Source: Paralichthys olivaceus
Lineage: Eukaryota; Chordata; Actinopteri; Pleuronectiformes; Paralichthyidae
DNA length: 64,000 nt
Assembly: GCF_024713975.1 (NCBI RefSeq)
Contig: NC_091105.1
Location: 19,910,439-19,974,438, forward strand
Direction: 5' to 3'
Below are positions 12,406-48,100 of the stretch, piece by piece; within the stretch, counting starts at the first letter, position 1, and every line of letters begins with the position of its first letter. The position numbers were made by a program, and so were the translations under genes. The notes under the pieces were generated by a model. That model did not search any database, was not told the DNA's origin, and saw only the letters and a list, made by a program, of their open reading frames with translations.

Positions 12406-12663
12406 AATAAACATCACACACTGTCCTATGTTCTAAAAGGGGAAGGCATTCGGTTTAAAAAGGCATAGAGGTAATGATGTCTGATCACATGCCTTTCATA
12501 GTACTGCCATACAAGCCCAGTAGCCAATCAGATTTAAGGCGCACAACTGATGGTATACCTCTAACGTCTGCAGTGAACGCTAACACCTGCTAACATCTAA
12601 TGGCAGCTGGTAACTTAAACCTGCAAACATACAAGAGCTTTTCACCATCTAGTCCTATATTCT

Positions 12664-14112
12664 AAAATAACACATATACTAACACATACTCCATATAAAC
12701 ATATACTAACACATACTCCTTATATACATATACTAACACATACTCCATATAAACATATACTAACACATACTCCATATAAACATATACTAACACATACGCC
12801 ATATAAACATATACTAACACATACTCAATATAAACATAGACTAACACATACTCCTTACATATACTAACACATACTCCTTATTTACATATACTAACACATA
12901 CTCCATATAAACATATACTAACACATACTCCTTATATACATATACTAACACATACTCCTTATAGACATATACTAACACATACTCCATATATACATATACT
13001 AACACATACTCACTCTAAACATATACTAACACATACTCCTTATATACATATACTAACACATACTCCATATATACATATACTAACACATACTCCATATATA
13101 CATATACTAACACATACTCCTTATAGACATATACTAACACATACTCCATATATACATATACTAACACATACTCACTATAAACATATACTAACACATACTC
13201 CTTATATACATATACTAACACATACTCCATATATACATATACTAACACATACTCCATATATACATATACTAACACATACTCCTTATAGACATATACTAAC
13301 ACATACTCCATATATACATATACTAACACATACTCACTATAAAAATATACTAACACATACTCCATATATACATATACTAACACATACTCCTTATATACAT
13401 ATACTAACACATACTCCTTATATACATATACTAACACATACTCCTTATATACATATACTAACACATACTCCATATAGACATATACTAACACATACTCCTT
13501 ATATACATATACTAACACATACTCCTTATATACATATACTAACACATACTCCTTATATACATATACTAACACATACTCCATATATACATATACTAACACA
13601 TACTCCTTATATACATATACTAACACATACTCCTTATATACATATACTAACACATACTCCATATAGACATATACTAACACATACTCCTTATATACATATA
13701 CTAACACATACTCCATATATACATATACTAACACATACTCCTTATAGACATATACTAACACATACTCCATATATACATATACTAACACATACTCCTTATA
13801 GACATATACTAACACATACTCCATATATACATATACTAACACATACTCCTTATATACATATACTAACACATACTCCTTATATACATATACTAACACATAC
13901 TCAATATAAACATATACTAACACATACTCAATATAAACATATAGTAATACATACTCCATATATACATATACTAACACATACTCCATATAAACATATACTA
14001 ACACATACTCCATATATACATATACTAACACATACTCCTTATATACATGTACTAAGACATACTCCATATATACATATACTAACACATACTCCATATAAAC
14101 ATATACTAACAT
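12664..14112. repeat. 27-bp minisatellite, about 53 copies, with 162-bp higher-order units
   Basis: Tandem units of 27 bases carry a fixed core CATATACTAACACATACTC and a variable end (CATATATA, CTTATATA, CTTATAGA, CATATAGA, ACTATAAA, AATATAAA classes). Because 27 is a multiple of three and no stop arises, the - strand stays open for 365 codons (13015-14112) with a nine-residue repeat. This is a repeat artefact, not a credible gene. In 13011-13335 the ACTCTAAA/ACTATAAA variant recurs at exactly 162-base steps (13011, 13173, 13335), so six-unit blocks were duplicated. Confidence 0.95.
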
Positions 14113-14551
14113 ATCCTCTCACCACAGATGTGCTTTATTATTGTTTCTGTGTTCTCTTAATCTTAACTTCAGAAACATTTCTACATGCTGAGTATTAATA
14201 AAGTCAGAGAGGAAAGAAAAACATTCAGAGGGAAAAATGAGTTTGATTTTGCAATTATCATGAATGTTCTTATAGAACTGGGAGCCAGTGAAGCTAATAT
14301 CAGAGCTACATGATGTGTCATCCACATCTTATATGACACAAGGGTTTTGATCATATATTCATAAAGGACTTTGTTATTAATTAGTTAATTGACTGAGTTG
14401 TGTAACTGCTGTTGTAAGAATCCATGTGCAGCTGATTACAAAGAATCTAAAGCTTACGACATGTCAAAGAAATTTGTTTTTCATATAGTTTGAAGGAAAG
14501 TCCATATCACTGCTTCCTATATCTCAAGTTTCTGTGTTGTATGTTTCTCTA

Positions 14552-14703
14552 ATGGTAAATGGTTTGTGTTCATTTAGTTCTGCTTTAGCCTTGTGGAGAG
14601 CTCAAAGCTCTTTACAGTGGATCGACAGCACTTTCTCTACCACACATACAATCATACACTGACGGCACAGGAGCAATTTGGGTTCAGTATCTTGATATCG
14701 ATA
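14552..14703 (-). mobile_element. 5'-truncated copy of the same tRNA-derived SINE
   Basis: Read on the - strand it gives GATACTGAACCCAAATTGC, the AGAGCTTTGAG body and a tail ending CCATTTACCATT. This matches the body and tail of the copy at 45698-45972 but lacks the tRNA head. Confidence 0.8.
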
Positions 14704-16785
14704 TCAGTTTTCTAATCTTCACAACGGAATGGAGGTTTCATTGACTTTTCAGTGACAAGGTTTTCATGCTTTTGTCCCTCACCAAACCCCACCGAGATCA
14801 AGCTTTTGAATTATGTTGCTTCTTTCATGATCATACGGGAACACAGGACTAATCCTGAAAACTATTTTCTTCAGTCAAGCATAAGACTTGTTGGGTGTAT
14901 ATGAATATTGATTGTAAATGTAAAAACCAGAGCAATCAAAGACAGTGAGGCTCTGATCCCTGCGCATCATTTACAAGTTATTCAAACTCATCAAACTGTT
15001 TAATTCAGAACTTAAATTGTAACAGTGTCATTATTCTTGAACACAGTGATCCCCAAAAGCAAAATTGGTCTGAGCGGTGAGTCATGTATAGTGTGGTCTC
15101 TGTACAGAAAGACTGACTATGGCTTTATTCTTTTTTTCATCTACAGAGTATAACAGAAACTTTTATCTATGTCTCAATGACTTTGCCTGGTTTAACTACA
15201 GTTTTCTGTGTCCCACTACAGGTTTCACCGCCTGTGTGATGTACAGTCTCAGGGTCTGTGTCAGATACAATAAAAAAGCTTCTTATGAACCATTAAAAAT
15301 AATGTTTATGAATAAGAATCAACTGTATCTACTGCAGCACCCTCTACCAGCATTGGTCAGCTTTACTTTTCCTATAGTGTATCTAAGTTGTATTACTGCT
15401 GGTACTTCTCACAACTAACTAATCGCTCCTGTCAGTGCCTTCTTACAGGGAGGTTATTACCCAGCTCTATGACTAAACACACTCTGTTCCATCTATTGAT
15501 CTTTTCTGCTGCATGTATACTTTTACCCATGTCTCTTCCTTTTTCTGAATAACAAAAACAGATTTAAATGGATAGGTGAAAGGTGATTTAAAAATGATTT
15601 TGAAGAGACATTTGAAAAATGACAGCAGTTTAACACAATCGCACAAACTTTATTTGCAGCTTTTGATTGGCTGATGAGACAGAAAGTGCTGGATCCAATC
15701 AAATATCTCTCTGCAGGTTTAATTCTGAGAGGTTGGAAATAAAGCCCTGGGTTTAAGCTCATTTTGTGGAGATTGAATTAACTCATTATGGAGAAAACAA
15801 ACTGTGTTATCTCCAGATAATGAAATGATGAACTTGTGATCTAGAGATAATGGTATTTGAAAATATTTGCAAGAATGGTCTGTTTCAGCTTTGTCAGAGT
15901 TGTAGATGCCACAGCACAGAAAACAAAGTCATCTCTTTCTCTAATTCTATTTTACAAAAAAAAAGAAAAAAAACATTCAGTTCAAATAATGAAGCTGTCT
16001 GTTAGTATGTTGTTTCCCTTCTGTCTGACACACACAGAGTTACTGTCTGAATATTATCTGAGGCTCTTACATAACAGCTCCAGTGGCTCATATTTACTTC
16101 ACAGACAGGAGCTGCAGATTCCCACAATGCAACTTTGCTCTGGATTCACACCAGTCTGTCCACGCAGAGGCCGAGCGTCAGGACCGAGGGACCATGAGCT
16201 CCAATGTGACTTCACATGAAAACAAAAGCTACAAAATATGATGGGGATTCTTTGGTACTAAAACATTTCACAGTGGGTAGAGAACATGATGCAGAGCAGA
16301 GAGGAGAAGACACACAGGGGCACTGAGATGTGACACGTCAGTGGACTACTGAAATAATACATAATAAAGACACTGCATTGTTTTCTGTTGGTGTCATTTA
16401 GAGTTTCTATCCTCTGACGGCACAGAGATGTTCCATCATTGTCTTACAGCTTCTTCGTTCCACAATCACAGCACATTACCTGGCTCTTTACTGCGCCCAA
16501 GTGGACACAGAGGAAAATACACCGTCATTGGACAGTTTAATTTGAAAGTAAATGTGCAAATCAAATGTTGATCTGAAATGAAATGAAAGTGGTAGAGTAG
16601 AGGTCAATGAATTAAACAAAGGGGGAGAAGTGTGTGGTTTAGATGGGGTCGACTAGTGTCTTCACCAACAATCAGACACTAGGTCGACCTATAAGAGATA
16701 AAAACCAGTAACTTTAGTTATGTCACATTGCACTGCCATAAATGTCAAGTATAAATAATTGACAGCAAAAACCTGAGTACCTGCA

Positions 16786-17060
16786 TTAAAGGTTCAGTGT
16801 GTACAATTTAGTGACATCTAGTGGTGAAGTTGCATTTTGCAGCTGAATACCCCTCAGCTCACCCTCCCCTTCCAAGTATGAAAGAGAACCTGAGGTAGCC
16901 TTCAGTTGTCATAACAACTCCAGTATGGACCACTGTAAAAAAAAACATGGCGGCCTCCGTTAATAGGACTTGCTACCAATGTAAATATAAAGCATTTCAA
17001 TATAAAGGGCCACCGTAGGGTAACAACTCACACAATTAGGTGATTACATACTAGTGAAAA
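16786..17060 (-). mobile_element. Second, truncated copy of the TTAAAGGTYCAGTGTGTA MITE
   Basis: It starts TTAAAGGTTCAGTGTGTA, the same end as the right end of the element at 57731-58104. It continues through CATCTAGTGGTGAAGTTGCA and CACTGTAAAAA...CATGGCGGCC, and runs out near TAGTGAAAACA. The opposite inverted repeat is missing. Orientation is opposite to the complete copy. Confidence 0.7.
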
Positions 17061-18627
17061 CAACTGTTTAACTACAACAAAAAGACACAAAATAATCAGA
17101 CATCATCATCAATGTTTAAATTAATCTGTTTATTACTACATTTTTAATATATTGATTTGCATCATCATCCTCCTCCTCTCTCTTCTTGTGTAAAAAGAAA
17201 AGTGACATGCACACATTTTCACTCTGACACACTCAGATTTGTATCGTTTCAAGTTGCCGTACCTCCATGTATCACACATCCTGACAGATGACATTAACAA
17301 CATTCAACGCGTGAATTAAAAAATAAGATGACATGAAAAATCATATCAGTGGTATAAAGTTTATAACAGCTCAGAACACTGCTGATTCCTGTTCCCCATT
17401 CACCCTGGTCCGATACATAGTGTTAGAAGGTGCTAGAAGCCACAAGTCCCTGTTTGTAGAACGTCTAAGCCGAGAAATACACACAAGACCTTATAACATA
17501 ATAAGCAGTATAGACAATGGATGGATAGACGATGGACGAAAATGATCACGTTAGATGAAACATCAGCCTTCCTCTTACATTTGAAGATTAACTGCTAAAA
17601 AACAGCTTCTTGCAGTTATTCAAAAGCAAAGACAAAATGTGAATGTGGTTCGTGACTTGTGAAGAAATTCAGCTGAGGTTTGTTTTTGTGTCAGTTCTAA
17701 AAAAAAAAAAAGGGGGACCACATGGCAGAAGCTTAAAAGTGCAACAGAAAAATTCAAGTTTTACAAACACATAATCAAACAAAAGTGTGACACATACAAA
17801 ACTGTATTGCTTTCACCTGATTCTCCGCTGGGTGTTTTGTATCCCACTCTTATAATCTGGAGTCAAACATGTCCCATCAACCTTACATAACCCAACATAT
17901 TTACATTCATTAAAGAGGCCGGCTAAGAAACAACTGTATCCTGAAATTGTACAAACTCACTCTGATGGACAAATTAAACTGAGACAACTTTAAGTGCATT
18001 CAAACAGTGAGAGAGAAAATCATTATAGTGCTCTTTTACAATTTATGACATCAACAGACATTTGGCACAGACTGTTTTCATGGCTACACAGGTCTGTTCT
18101 ACTGCGTAACACTGGGAACTCTGACTGGCTGGTTCATGAGATAATGTCGACGATAAATGCTTCATGTTTCATTAAAATGACAAATTCTGTACCGTTATTT
18201 AGTTGGTACAAACACCAGAGAAGGTTTGTCATTGTGTTTGTGAAAATGAATCTTTGTACGGAGCACAACATGATAATGTGAGACTGAATAACTGATCTAT
18301 AAGTAAACCATTCACTTTTTTAATCTATTCTGAACCCACCAGATATCACGTCAGCTCGAGGTCCGACAATGGCAGTAACAGTAACTTACAGTAAAGCATA
18401 ATGTAGTTACTCGCAGGTGATTGGTTACTGCCGGTCAGATGACACATAGGACTGGAAACACCCCCCGACAACTCAATCATCCCTGTTCCTTTTAAATTTC
18501 AGCCTCCACATTTAACTATAAACCACAGAACACATTAGATAAAGCTAAAAGTAAACTTAAGGATACCAGGTTGATCAGATGGAGGGTGACGGAAAACTAA
18601 CATTCAATGACATGATCATTCGTACAA

Positions 18628-18656
18628 GCGCGCGCACACACACACACACACACACA
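18628..18656. repeat. (CG)(CA)n microsatellite
   Basis: GCGCGC followed by a CA tract, downstream of the mroh1 stop codon and possibly in its 3' UTR. Confidence 0.9.
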
Positions 18657-18735
18657 GTACCGGCCAGAGTCATGTAAGATATTTCTTAAAATGTTCCTCC
18701 TGCCATTTGCACATAATATCTGAGGAAACAATAGA

Positions 18736-18741
18736 TTTATT
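18736..18741 (-). terminator. mroh1: Candidate mroh1 poly(A) signal
   Basis: AATAAA on the - strand lies about 500 bases after the stop codon (19239-19241). Another AATAAA on this strand is at 17129-17134, which would give a 3' UTR of about 2.1 kb. The sequence alone cannot choose between them. Confidence 0.35.
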
Positions 18742-19238
18742 CTAAAATAATACATAACTCTAGTAAAAGCGTGTTTTTAACGTTAACATTAGAAACTTCA
18801 TGTATATTCTATTTCATGAATGCAACACAGTACATGTCTGGTATTGTCGTACTGATTGAACACCAGATGCTACGGACAACTTCCATCTGTCACGAGGGAC
18901 ACAGTCTTTGGTCACTAGAGTATAGTTCAGTTAACACTTCCTTTCAAGCTGCTAACTGTTATATGTGCAGCATGTGTGTGTATAATATAATGTGTGTGTT
19001 TATTATTTGTATGATTTTGGAACATTGGTAAATGTGACAGTTTGACCTTTGGCCCAATATGTTTTTTTCTGTCTTGTTTTCATGAATATTACTGTAATTT
19101 GGTTAATTTCACAACTTTATAAATTGACAGCACAGTGTAGGATCTGCATGTTTTTGTAAAAACAGCGCATTGTCATGTATCTTTTGTCGAGAGAAGACGT
19201 ACCGCCTGACTAAAGGAAACATTTCTTTTGTGTGTGTC

Positions 19239-41591
<22,353 letters not shown>

Positions 41592-41613
<22 letters not shown>

Positions 41614-41697
41614 GGTGGACAGCAGGAGGGTTGGCTCCCTGGAGCCTGTGGCTGCGAATGGGGCTTTCTTCCTGTGGATCAGATGGGCAGGGGCTAC
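41592..41697 (-). other. mroh1: mroh1 exon 2 with start codon
   Basis: The exon has 84 bases of 5' UTR, then ATG at 41613-41611 and 22 coding bases (MDGTDVE plus one base). The donor is GTGAGC on the - strand and the acceptor follows CCCCAG. The ATG sits in CCACCATGG, which decides the start. Confidence 0.85.
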
Positions 41698-42471
41698 CTG
41701 GGGCTTAAGACAATAAAGTATGATATGTAAACAAAGCTATCCACAGACTGCAATGTTCTTATTTTCACTTAAAACCAGATGTAGGCATGTGGACATACTA
41801 GGCAAGTTAGTGAATACCTCTTTGTACATAAAGCAAAACAAGAAACTGTATTTATTATCACAATCCACGAGCAATGATGCTACACAGGGGAAGTATGTGT
41901 GCACCTGGAACAAACAGACTAATGGCTCCTCTGATCAAATATCTGACACAAAGACAGACAGGGTGGCTTTCATTACAGCTGACCTCTGTGACAGCTTCAC
42001 TAAACAAGACAATATGAGACAGATGGTCCTCGATCAAAAGCTCTCCTTGTCTCTTCAGATCATCGGATTTTTCTATCAGATCTGTCAGCAGCCTTTAACG
42101 CTGAAGCCACTTCTTCACAGCAGAATTGACAAGCAGCTGACTCTCCAGTGCAGTTTGACGTGAATGAGGCTAAACACGATGACATTAGACATAAACACAC
42201 CCTGGAGTGAGCTAATGAAACCCCCTCAGCTTCATGTCTGTTTGACGCTGGTGTTATTGTTATCATTCACCTTTAACCTGCCGCTCGGGTGGCGGTGATG
42301 CTCCTGAGTGAGCTAACCTGACAGTCACATTAGCATGCTAACCTAGCCGCTGCTGCTAAGGAAGAGCGCCGCTCGCGCCCTCATATCACACACTGACAAG
42401 CTAAGAGACATGCTAAACAACACCCCCCTTTAATCAACAAGCGTGCAGGACAAGGCTGCTTCTTCTCTCAC

Positions 42472-42530
42472 CTTACACTGCAGGTTTCCCTGTCAGAGCT
42501 GGAGCCGTGTGTGTGTGTGAGTGTGTGTGT
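42472..42530 (-). other. mroh1: mroh1 non-coding exon 1 (5' edge approximate)
   Basis: On the - strand a donor (GTGAGAG) follows this segment at 42471. No coding start is seen, so it would be 5' UTR spliced to the ATG exon ending at 41697. The intron between them carries no repeat that I recognise. The upstream edge is a guess near the (TG)n tract at 42509-42540. Confidence 0.5.
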
Positions 42531-42540
42531 GTGTGTGTGT
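42509..42540. repeat. mroh1: (TG)n microsatellite at mroh1 first exon
   Basis: Short TG tract inside or beside the proposed non-coding first exon. Confidence 0.9.
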
Positions 42541-42620
42541 TGGGCTGCTGCAGGTGTAAACACGCCTGGTCATGTGCTGCTAGTCAGCAGGAACGTATCA
42601 AGCAGGGGGCGGAGCCGAGG

Positions 42621-45193
42621 GAGCTGCACAGCACCGAGAGCCATAGAGCTGCGAGCTCCACTGTCCCTGTGACACATCAACACATCAATATGTCTGTGTA
42701 GAAGTCACACTGTTATTCAGGTTTCAATCTGGTGAAAGAAGTGTGATCCCTTCATTAAAGTAGAAGTACCAGAATATGAAACACTAACCATCCCAGGCAA
42801 AGGGCTGCTTTAAATATCTATATCTAAAGGAGTTAGATATAGGCCTGCTTAAAGTACTCAATGAAAGAGTGTACTTTTTATTGCTTTTATGATCTTATTC
42901 AAGAGAGATCAGAAAACAGGAGCAATTAACGATCAGCAAATAACCACACAATGAAGGAATCATGATGGTCAGATTCTTCTAATGTTTTTGCTCGTTGTTT
43001 TCTTCGCCTGATGTTGCCAACTAAATCACATGGCTTGTGGATTTACTGCTGTTCTTTTGTTCTGGAAAAAGGAAAAAAAAAACAACTGAAACCAGTGCAC
43101 TTAGACATGGAAACAAAAAGGAGTTCAATGTCTGTTATTTCTTGAGGAAAGTCGTTGCTCACAGACCAACATTGTTCCAGGACTGATCTGCTCAGTATTC
43201 CAAAATTGTGGTGTATATCAGAACATGTAATTACAACACTGTCTGCTAAAATCTTAAAGATGAGTGTACCTTGCATCTTCTATACACCAGCAGCTGCAGT
43301 ACCAAGACCATTGTATCACTGTGAGAGCTGATTGTTTGGTCATAATTCTTCTTGCTGGTGCTAATCCTGTATAGCTTTAAATCACAAATCCAGTTTTGTC
43401 TAGACTTCTTAATGTTGTCAAACATTAAGTGTTGCAGTAACAGGACAGCATCCGTGACACCAGGAAGAAAAGGAGAGTTATAGTTTTGTCTTTCTTGAAC
43501 ACGATGTTCAGTGAAGTGTTATCTGCACTCAATCTATGAATGGATGGTTACAGTAAGTGTAATTAAAAGTCCTCTATCTCTTTCGAGAACTTGTTTTGAT
43601 GGGTTGAAAGTTTGCAACTTCGGAAACAAATGAGGGAAATTAGTTTCTGTATCAAGTCACCTAAAGGAAGAAGTGCAGTTACACTGTCTGTGTGATATTC
43701 AGGGCTGGGTTGCTTTGTGTCAGCAAGACAAAAGATAAATATTTTTCAAGAAACAAGTTTCGTCTTTTCATGGCTCTCTGAATTGATACTAAAAGTAACT
43801 AGAGGGGCATATCCTCAGCCAAGGCTTATGCCCTAACTCGGCATGTTATGAAAAGATAAAACTTTTCTGGATCTGCCTGTTTATCTAATGACCTCCAAAA
43901 TGAATTGGTCTCTCCCTCTGGTCAAGCCTCAGTCCTTCGATTTAATGGAAATCTGTTTGGTACTTTTTGAATAAAACAGACAGAAGAAACCCAGTCTCAT
44001 TGGTGGAATTATTATATTGAAAAGGTATATAGCTATAAAAAGACCAAACCATTTTTGTTCTGTCACAATGATTTCACTGTGTATGATGGAGATGCTTATA
44101 AAAAAGCAGGATAAAGCTGTTTTACATACAGTCCATGTTTTATCAAACAAAAAGATGTATATACAACCATGTACAGTGTTCAAGACAATACAATACAAAT
44201 AAGAAACTCTTTGTTGATATGGTCAGGTGATAAAAAGCAAAAAAAGCTGAAGCTGAATAAAATATTTGACTTGAAATATTTTCATTTATTTTCATGTTTG
44301 ATTACTGTAACTAATAGTATAACTATAGATGTAAACATGAAATATAAGTCCACTTTGTTTGCCTATTATTACAGGTACTTTAAAATGTTTTTCCATAATA
44401 AAAGGTGGTTTTGATTACAGGTCTACAGTGTTAGTTGCTCACCATGATAAAAAGTATTTCTCAACAGTAAAACTATATCTACAAAAACAACTTCAAATCC
44501 GAAGCCTGTCGTTGTAATATCTCTCATGCATGGCTTAGAACTAATAAATATCAGTGCATAATAATTACATTAAGGCTAGTTAGTTTTAGTTCAACCTGAA
44601 GGGCCCTTTAAATGTTTTATAATACTGGTCAAAATGAGAATACATTATTAAATCATCTTAAACATTAGATAACATAATGTTATGTTAATAACAATAAAAA
44701 CATCTGAAATGTGATCAGTAACAAAAATAATTTTGAGATTTTAAAAAAGTGGTTTTGCACAAAACACTTATGGTTAAAGAAAGAGTAAAAATGAAAGAAG
44801 ACCTTGTGTCTGTGTACAACATTACAAATGCAGTAAGTAAACATTTTTGTGTTTTTTTTAGAATATAAAGCATTTACCCTGTAAAAGACAGATCTCAAAA
44901 TCTGTTTTTGTCCTCTAAGTTTAGCTTGAACTAATCAGAGCAGACAGAAAAACTAAAATAAACTTCCAATTGTAACGTCTCCTGCCTGTGGAGGAGCGTA
45001 GCCTGCAGGAGGCGGTGTTGACAGGACAATCAGAGTTTTGTAAAAGACCGGTTTTCCTCTTTGTGTGATCAGGACGTTTGACCTTTCCCATGGCATTTGC
45101 ATCCAATGCAGAGATGACTTAGTGTTCTGGTTGATTGTTTCATGGCTGTAAAATATTTCACACTCATGTCCCTTGTTTCACCACTTGCTCGCC
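42621..45193. other. Gap between mroh1 promoter and NCAM-like 3' end
   Basis: AT-rich. The right part should be the 3' UTR of the NCAM-like gene on the - strand. A - strand AATAAA lies at 44285-44290, about 900 bases after the stop codon. No further gene is seen. Confidence 0.5.
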
Positions 45194-48100
45194 TCAAGCG
45201 TCAGCAGCGGACTGGTTTCTATCTGGATGTGTTTTCCTGCAGGACAGAAATATTCCATCAGTAAAATATAAGGACAAAACAATACAATTTTCATGAAAAG
45301 GAAGTCAAGGAGATCTCAATTCAAAATAGACTTTAGAAAATGACTTTCTGCCATGGATTTGACCTCCATGTGAGTGTCTGAATGAAGCAATGCCACAAGA
45401 CAGGATAATATTCCTTAGCTCTGTGGCAGGTGTTAAAAGTAGTATTTTGCTCTTAGATTGGATTCCACACAGGGAGGCTGTGACTTTGCATTATGGTTGG
45501 ATGATGCACATTCCTTTTTAATGGATAAGTGTCTATACAAGGAATAATGCTTATATTACTTGTGATGCAAAGACAAGCCTGCATCAAATCTGAAACACAA
45601 AGTAATATACTGTACTATATTTTAGATTTATTTTGTATGTATGTTGAATGATTGAAGGTGAGGATGGTTAAAGTTTTGGTATGTAATTTCAGTAAAGCAG
45701 CTTTAGCTCAGGAGGTAGAGCGCATTGTCCACTAACCAGAGGGTCGGTGGTTTAAAACCCAGCTCCTCCTATCCGCAGTTCCTTGCTAAGATACTGAACC
45801 CAAAATTTGCCCCTGACAGCTGTGATGACAGTGTGTGATAAAAACAGTGCTGTACATAGAGTCTCTGTATGAATGTGTGTATAAATGGATGAATGTGATT
45901 TGTATTGTAAATAACTTTGAGTTATTGATAAGTGTGGAAAAGCTCTATATAAATACCGTCATTTTACCATTAAGGCCCTTTTCTGTTCTATTGTGCATTT
46001 CCTTGGTAATGTGATATTTTAGTCTAATGTTTATTATTCTAGCACTTTCTGTCCATGTTGTTTCATTGTGTGCTGCAAGACAGTGAATGAACATACTCAT
46101 GTTTAGTGAGGGGGGCTTTGTCGCAGGTGACCTCTGTAAGCTGCCCCCCCTCTTTGGTGTTTGCCTGAACCCCCACCTGTTGCATACTGCCTCTCGGAGT
46201 GGATAAGCCTTTCAGCTTCACATCTCTGCAGCCAGGACACACAACATGTTAGAGCATTTCTTAAACACACAGTCCCTCAAAGACTTTTCCTAAATCCTCT
46301 CACCAACTCACCCGTTAGTGCTCCCCGATTCCTCCTCTAGCATTTTGAGGCCTGGAACTTTCTGTCCAAAGAGTTTCACAGCGATGGACATGAGGAGGCC
46401 GCAGCGGTTTCTGTAGCAGCAGGTTGCGTCTACCACCAGGAACACCACAAAGAAGATCACCATGACGATGCCAACCACGCTGCCTTTGGTCATGGTAAGG
46501 CTACTCGCTTTGAAGAGAGATGATAATGTTTAGATGAGCGTATGGCAGACATCTTCAGTGTGGTATGCAATGCATTTGTTTTTGTAATTGATGGGTATTT
46601 CACGGCACATTGTTGACGTATTGCCAACGATATACAGTATATTAACATTCTCAGTTGATTGAGGTAAACTAGAAATGCTGAGAGTGGTGGAGTATGTAAG
46701 TTGTCACATACAAGGTTTTTCTGCGATGGTGAATTTCAATGTTGCAGGGATAGAGGAACCATTAGCATTGACTGCTGTGACCTGCAGTCGATAGTCTGAG
46801 CCAAAAGACAGGTCCTTAAGTGAAATGGTGTCAGCATTGGACGGCAGCTGCAGCTCTTTCCACTCAGCCCCTTCTTTATCCTGGTTAGAAACAGAGGAGG
46901 AGAGGGAGGATCACAGTCGGGAATCAAAAAGGAGCAAAGAAGAGAAAGAGATTGAGAGTCTTTTACCTGTTTGTACCGAATGATGAAGTGCTGCAGAGGC
47001 AGTCCGCCATCGTCAGTCTGCGTCAATGGGGTAGAGAAGGTGTTGCCCTTCACTTTAATCTCATCGGGCGTCAAAACTGGACTGTCAGGTTCCCCTACAG
47101 GCAGGAGGTAGAGAGAGAGAAAAATGAATGACCACAATTCATCATTAAGTTACTGTAATTAATCTAAGCTGAGTTAATTATTTCATAGTTTAGTAAACCC
47201 CTGAAAGCGCTTTACCTCCTGAGGATGAATGACAGTAGATCACATGATGTCACCAACAGTATGAGTAAACATCAGGCAGCAGATGATGATGTCATGAAAA
47301 TGTTATGATGATTGCATGAGAGACAAAGAAGAAAAATTAAGTGATAGCAGATGAGGAGGAAAAACCTTGCTTGTGAGATATTTATACCACATAAGCTCTG
47401 GCATATGCACATATGCACCATACATATTGCGTAAAAAGTGAATTTGACATGAGTTGTCAGTGTTTGCTGACAGTGGAAAAATATATGTCACACTTACGTA
47501 TTCCCTGGGTTCGAACGCTGTTTAGGTTAGAGAACTGTCCTAGTCCTGCTGCATTCAAGGCAGCTAAACGCACTTCGTACAATGTATAAGGCTTGAGGGT
47601 GGTGATAGCTAGGGGAGCTACAGAAGGAATCAAACATAAAAAGCCTTGTCATAAACGATACTTAAAATAATTATATATTTTTTTAATCTTCAGTGAAAAT
47701 CACTACACACACACAACTGCAAAGTCTTTATAAAGAGCAAATGTTCTACCTGAAGCTGGTACTGTGACATTGTTCCACTGCTCTGCTGAGCTTTGCCTCC
47801 ACTGCAAGGTATAACTTGTGATTGGCTGTCCTCCACTGATGGGTGGGGTCTTGAGGGAGAAGAGGACTGATGTCGGGCCAGGCGAGACTGACAGGTAGTG
47901 AGGGGGACCGGGCTGGGCTGTGGGTGAGGGGGAGGAGAGGAGGATTGAGGAAGGAAGAAGAAAAAGTTAGAAAATGGCATAAAAACATACAGTTCAACAT
48001 GGTTTATAGCCACCTTTCTTTCACTTAACTCCCTTTTCTTAAATTAAATATACAAAGTCAAACTCTTACTGTATATTACAACATCTCTAGATGCATTTCC

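Larger units (their letters stand above)
14704..19238. other. Intergenic and/or mroh1 3' UTR
   Basis: It holds the truncated MITE (16786-17060), a CA tract and candidate - strand poly(A) signals. The part next to 19238 is mroh1 3' UTR. How far it extends cannot be read from sequence. No other coding exon is seen. Confidence 0.55.
42340..42620 (-). promoter_or_regulatory. mroh1: mroh1 GC-rich promoter region
   Basis: CpG density rises here (for example around 42360-42385) against an AT-rich background. A GC box GGGGCGG lies at 42606-42612, just upstream of the proposed first exon. No TATA box is seen, which fits a housekeeping-type promoter. Confidence 0.45.

Noticed and set aside
13015..14112. 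365-codon - strand ORF as a gene
   Set aside because: It is generated by a 27-base tandem repeat with no stop in that phase. There is no promoter, domain or codon bias beyond the repeat.
45698..45775. Functional tRNA gene
   Set aside because: The B box is decayed (GGTTTAAAACC), the anticodon arm and acceptor pairing are not intact, and the sequence continues into a SINE body and tail.
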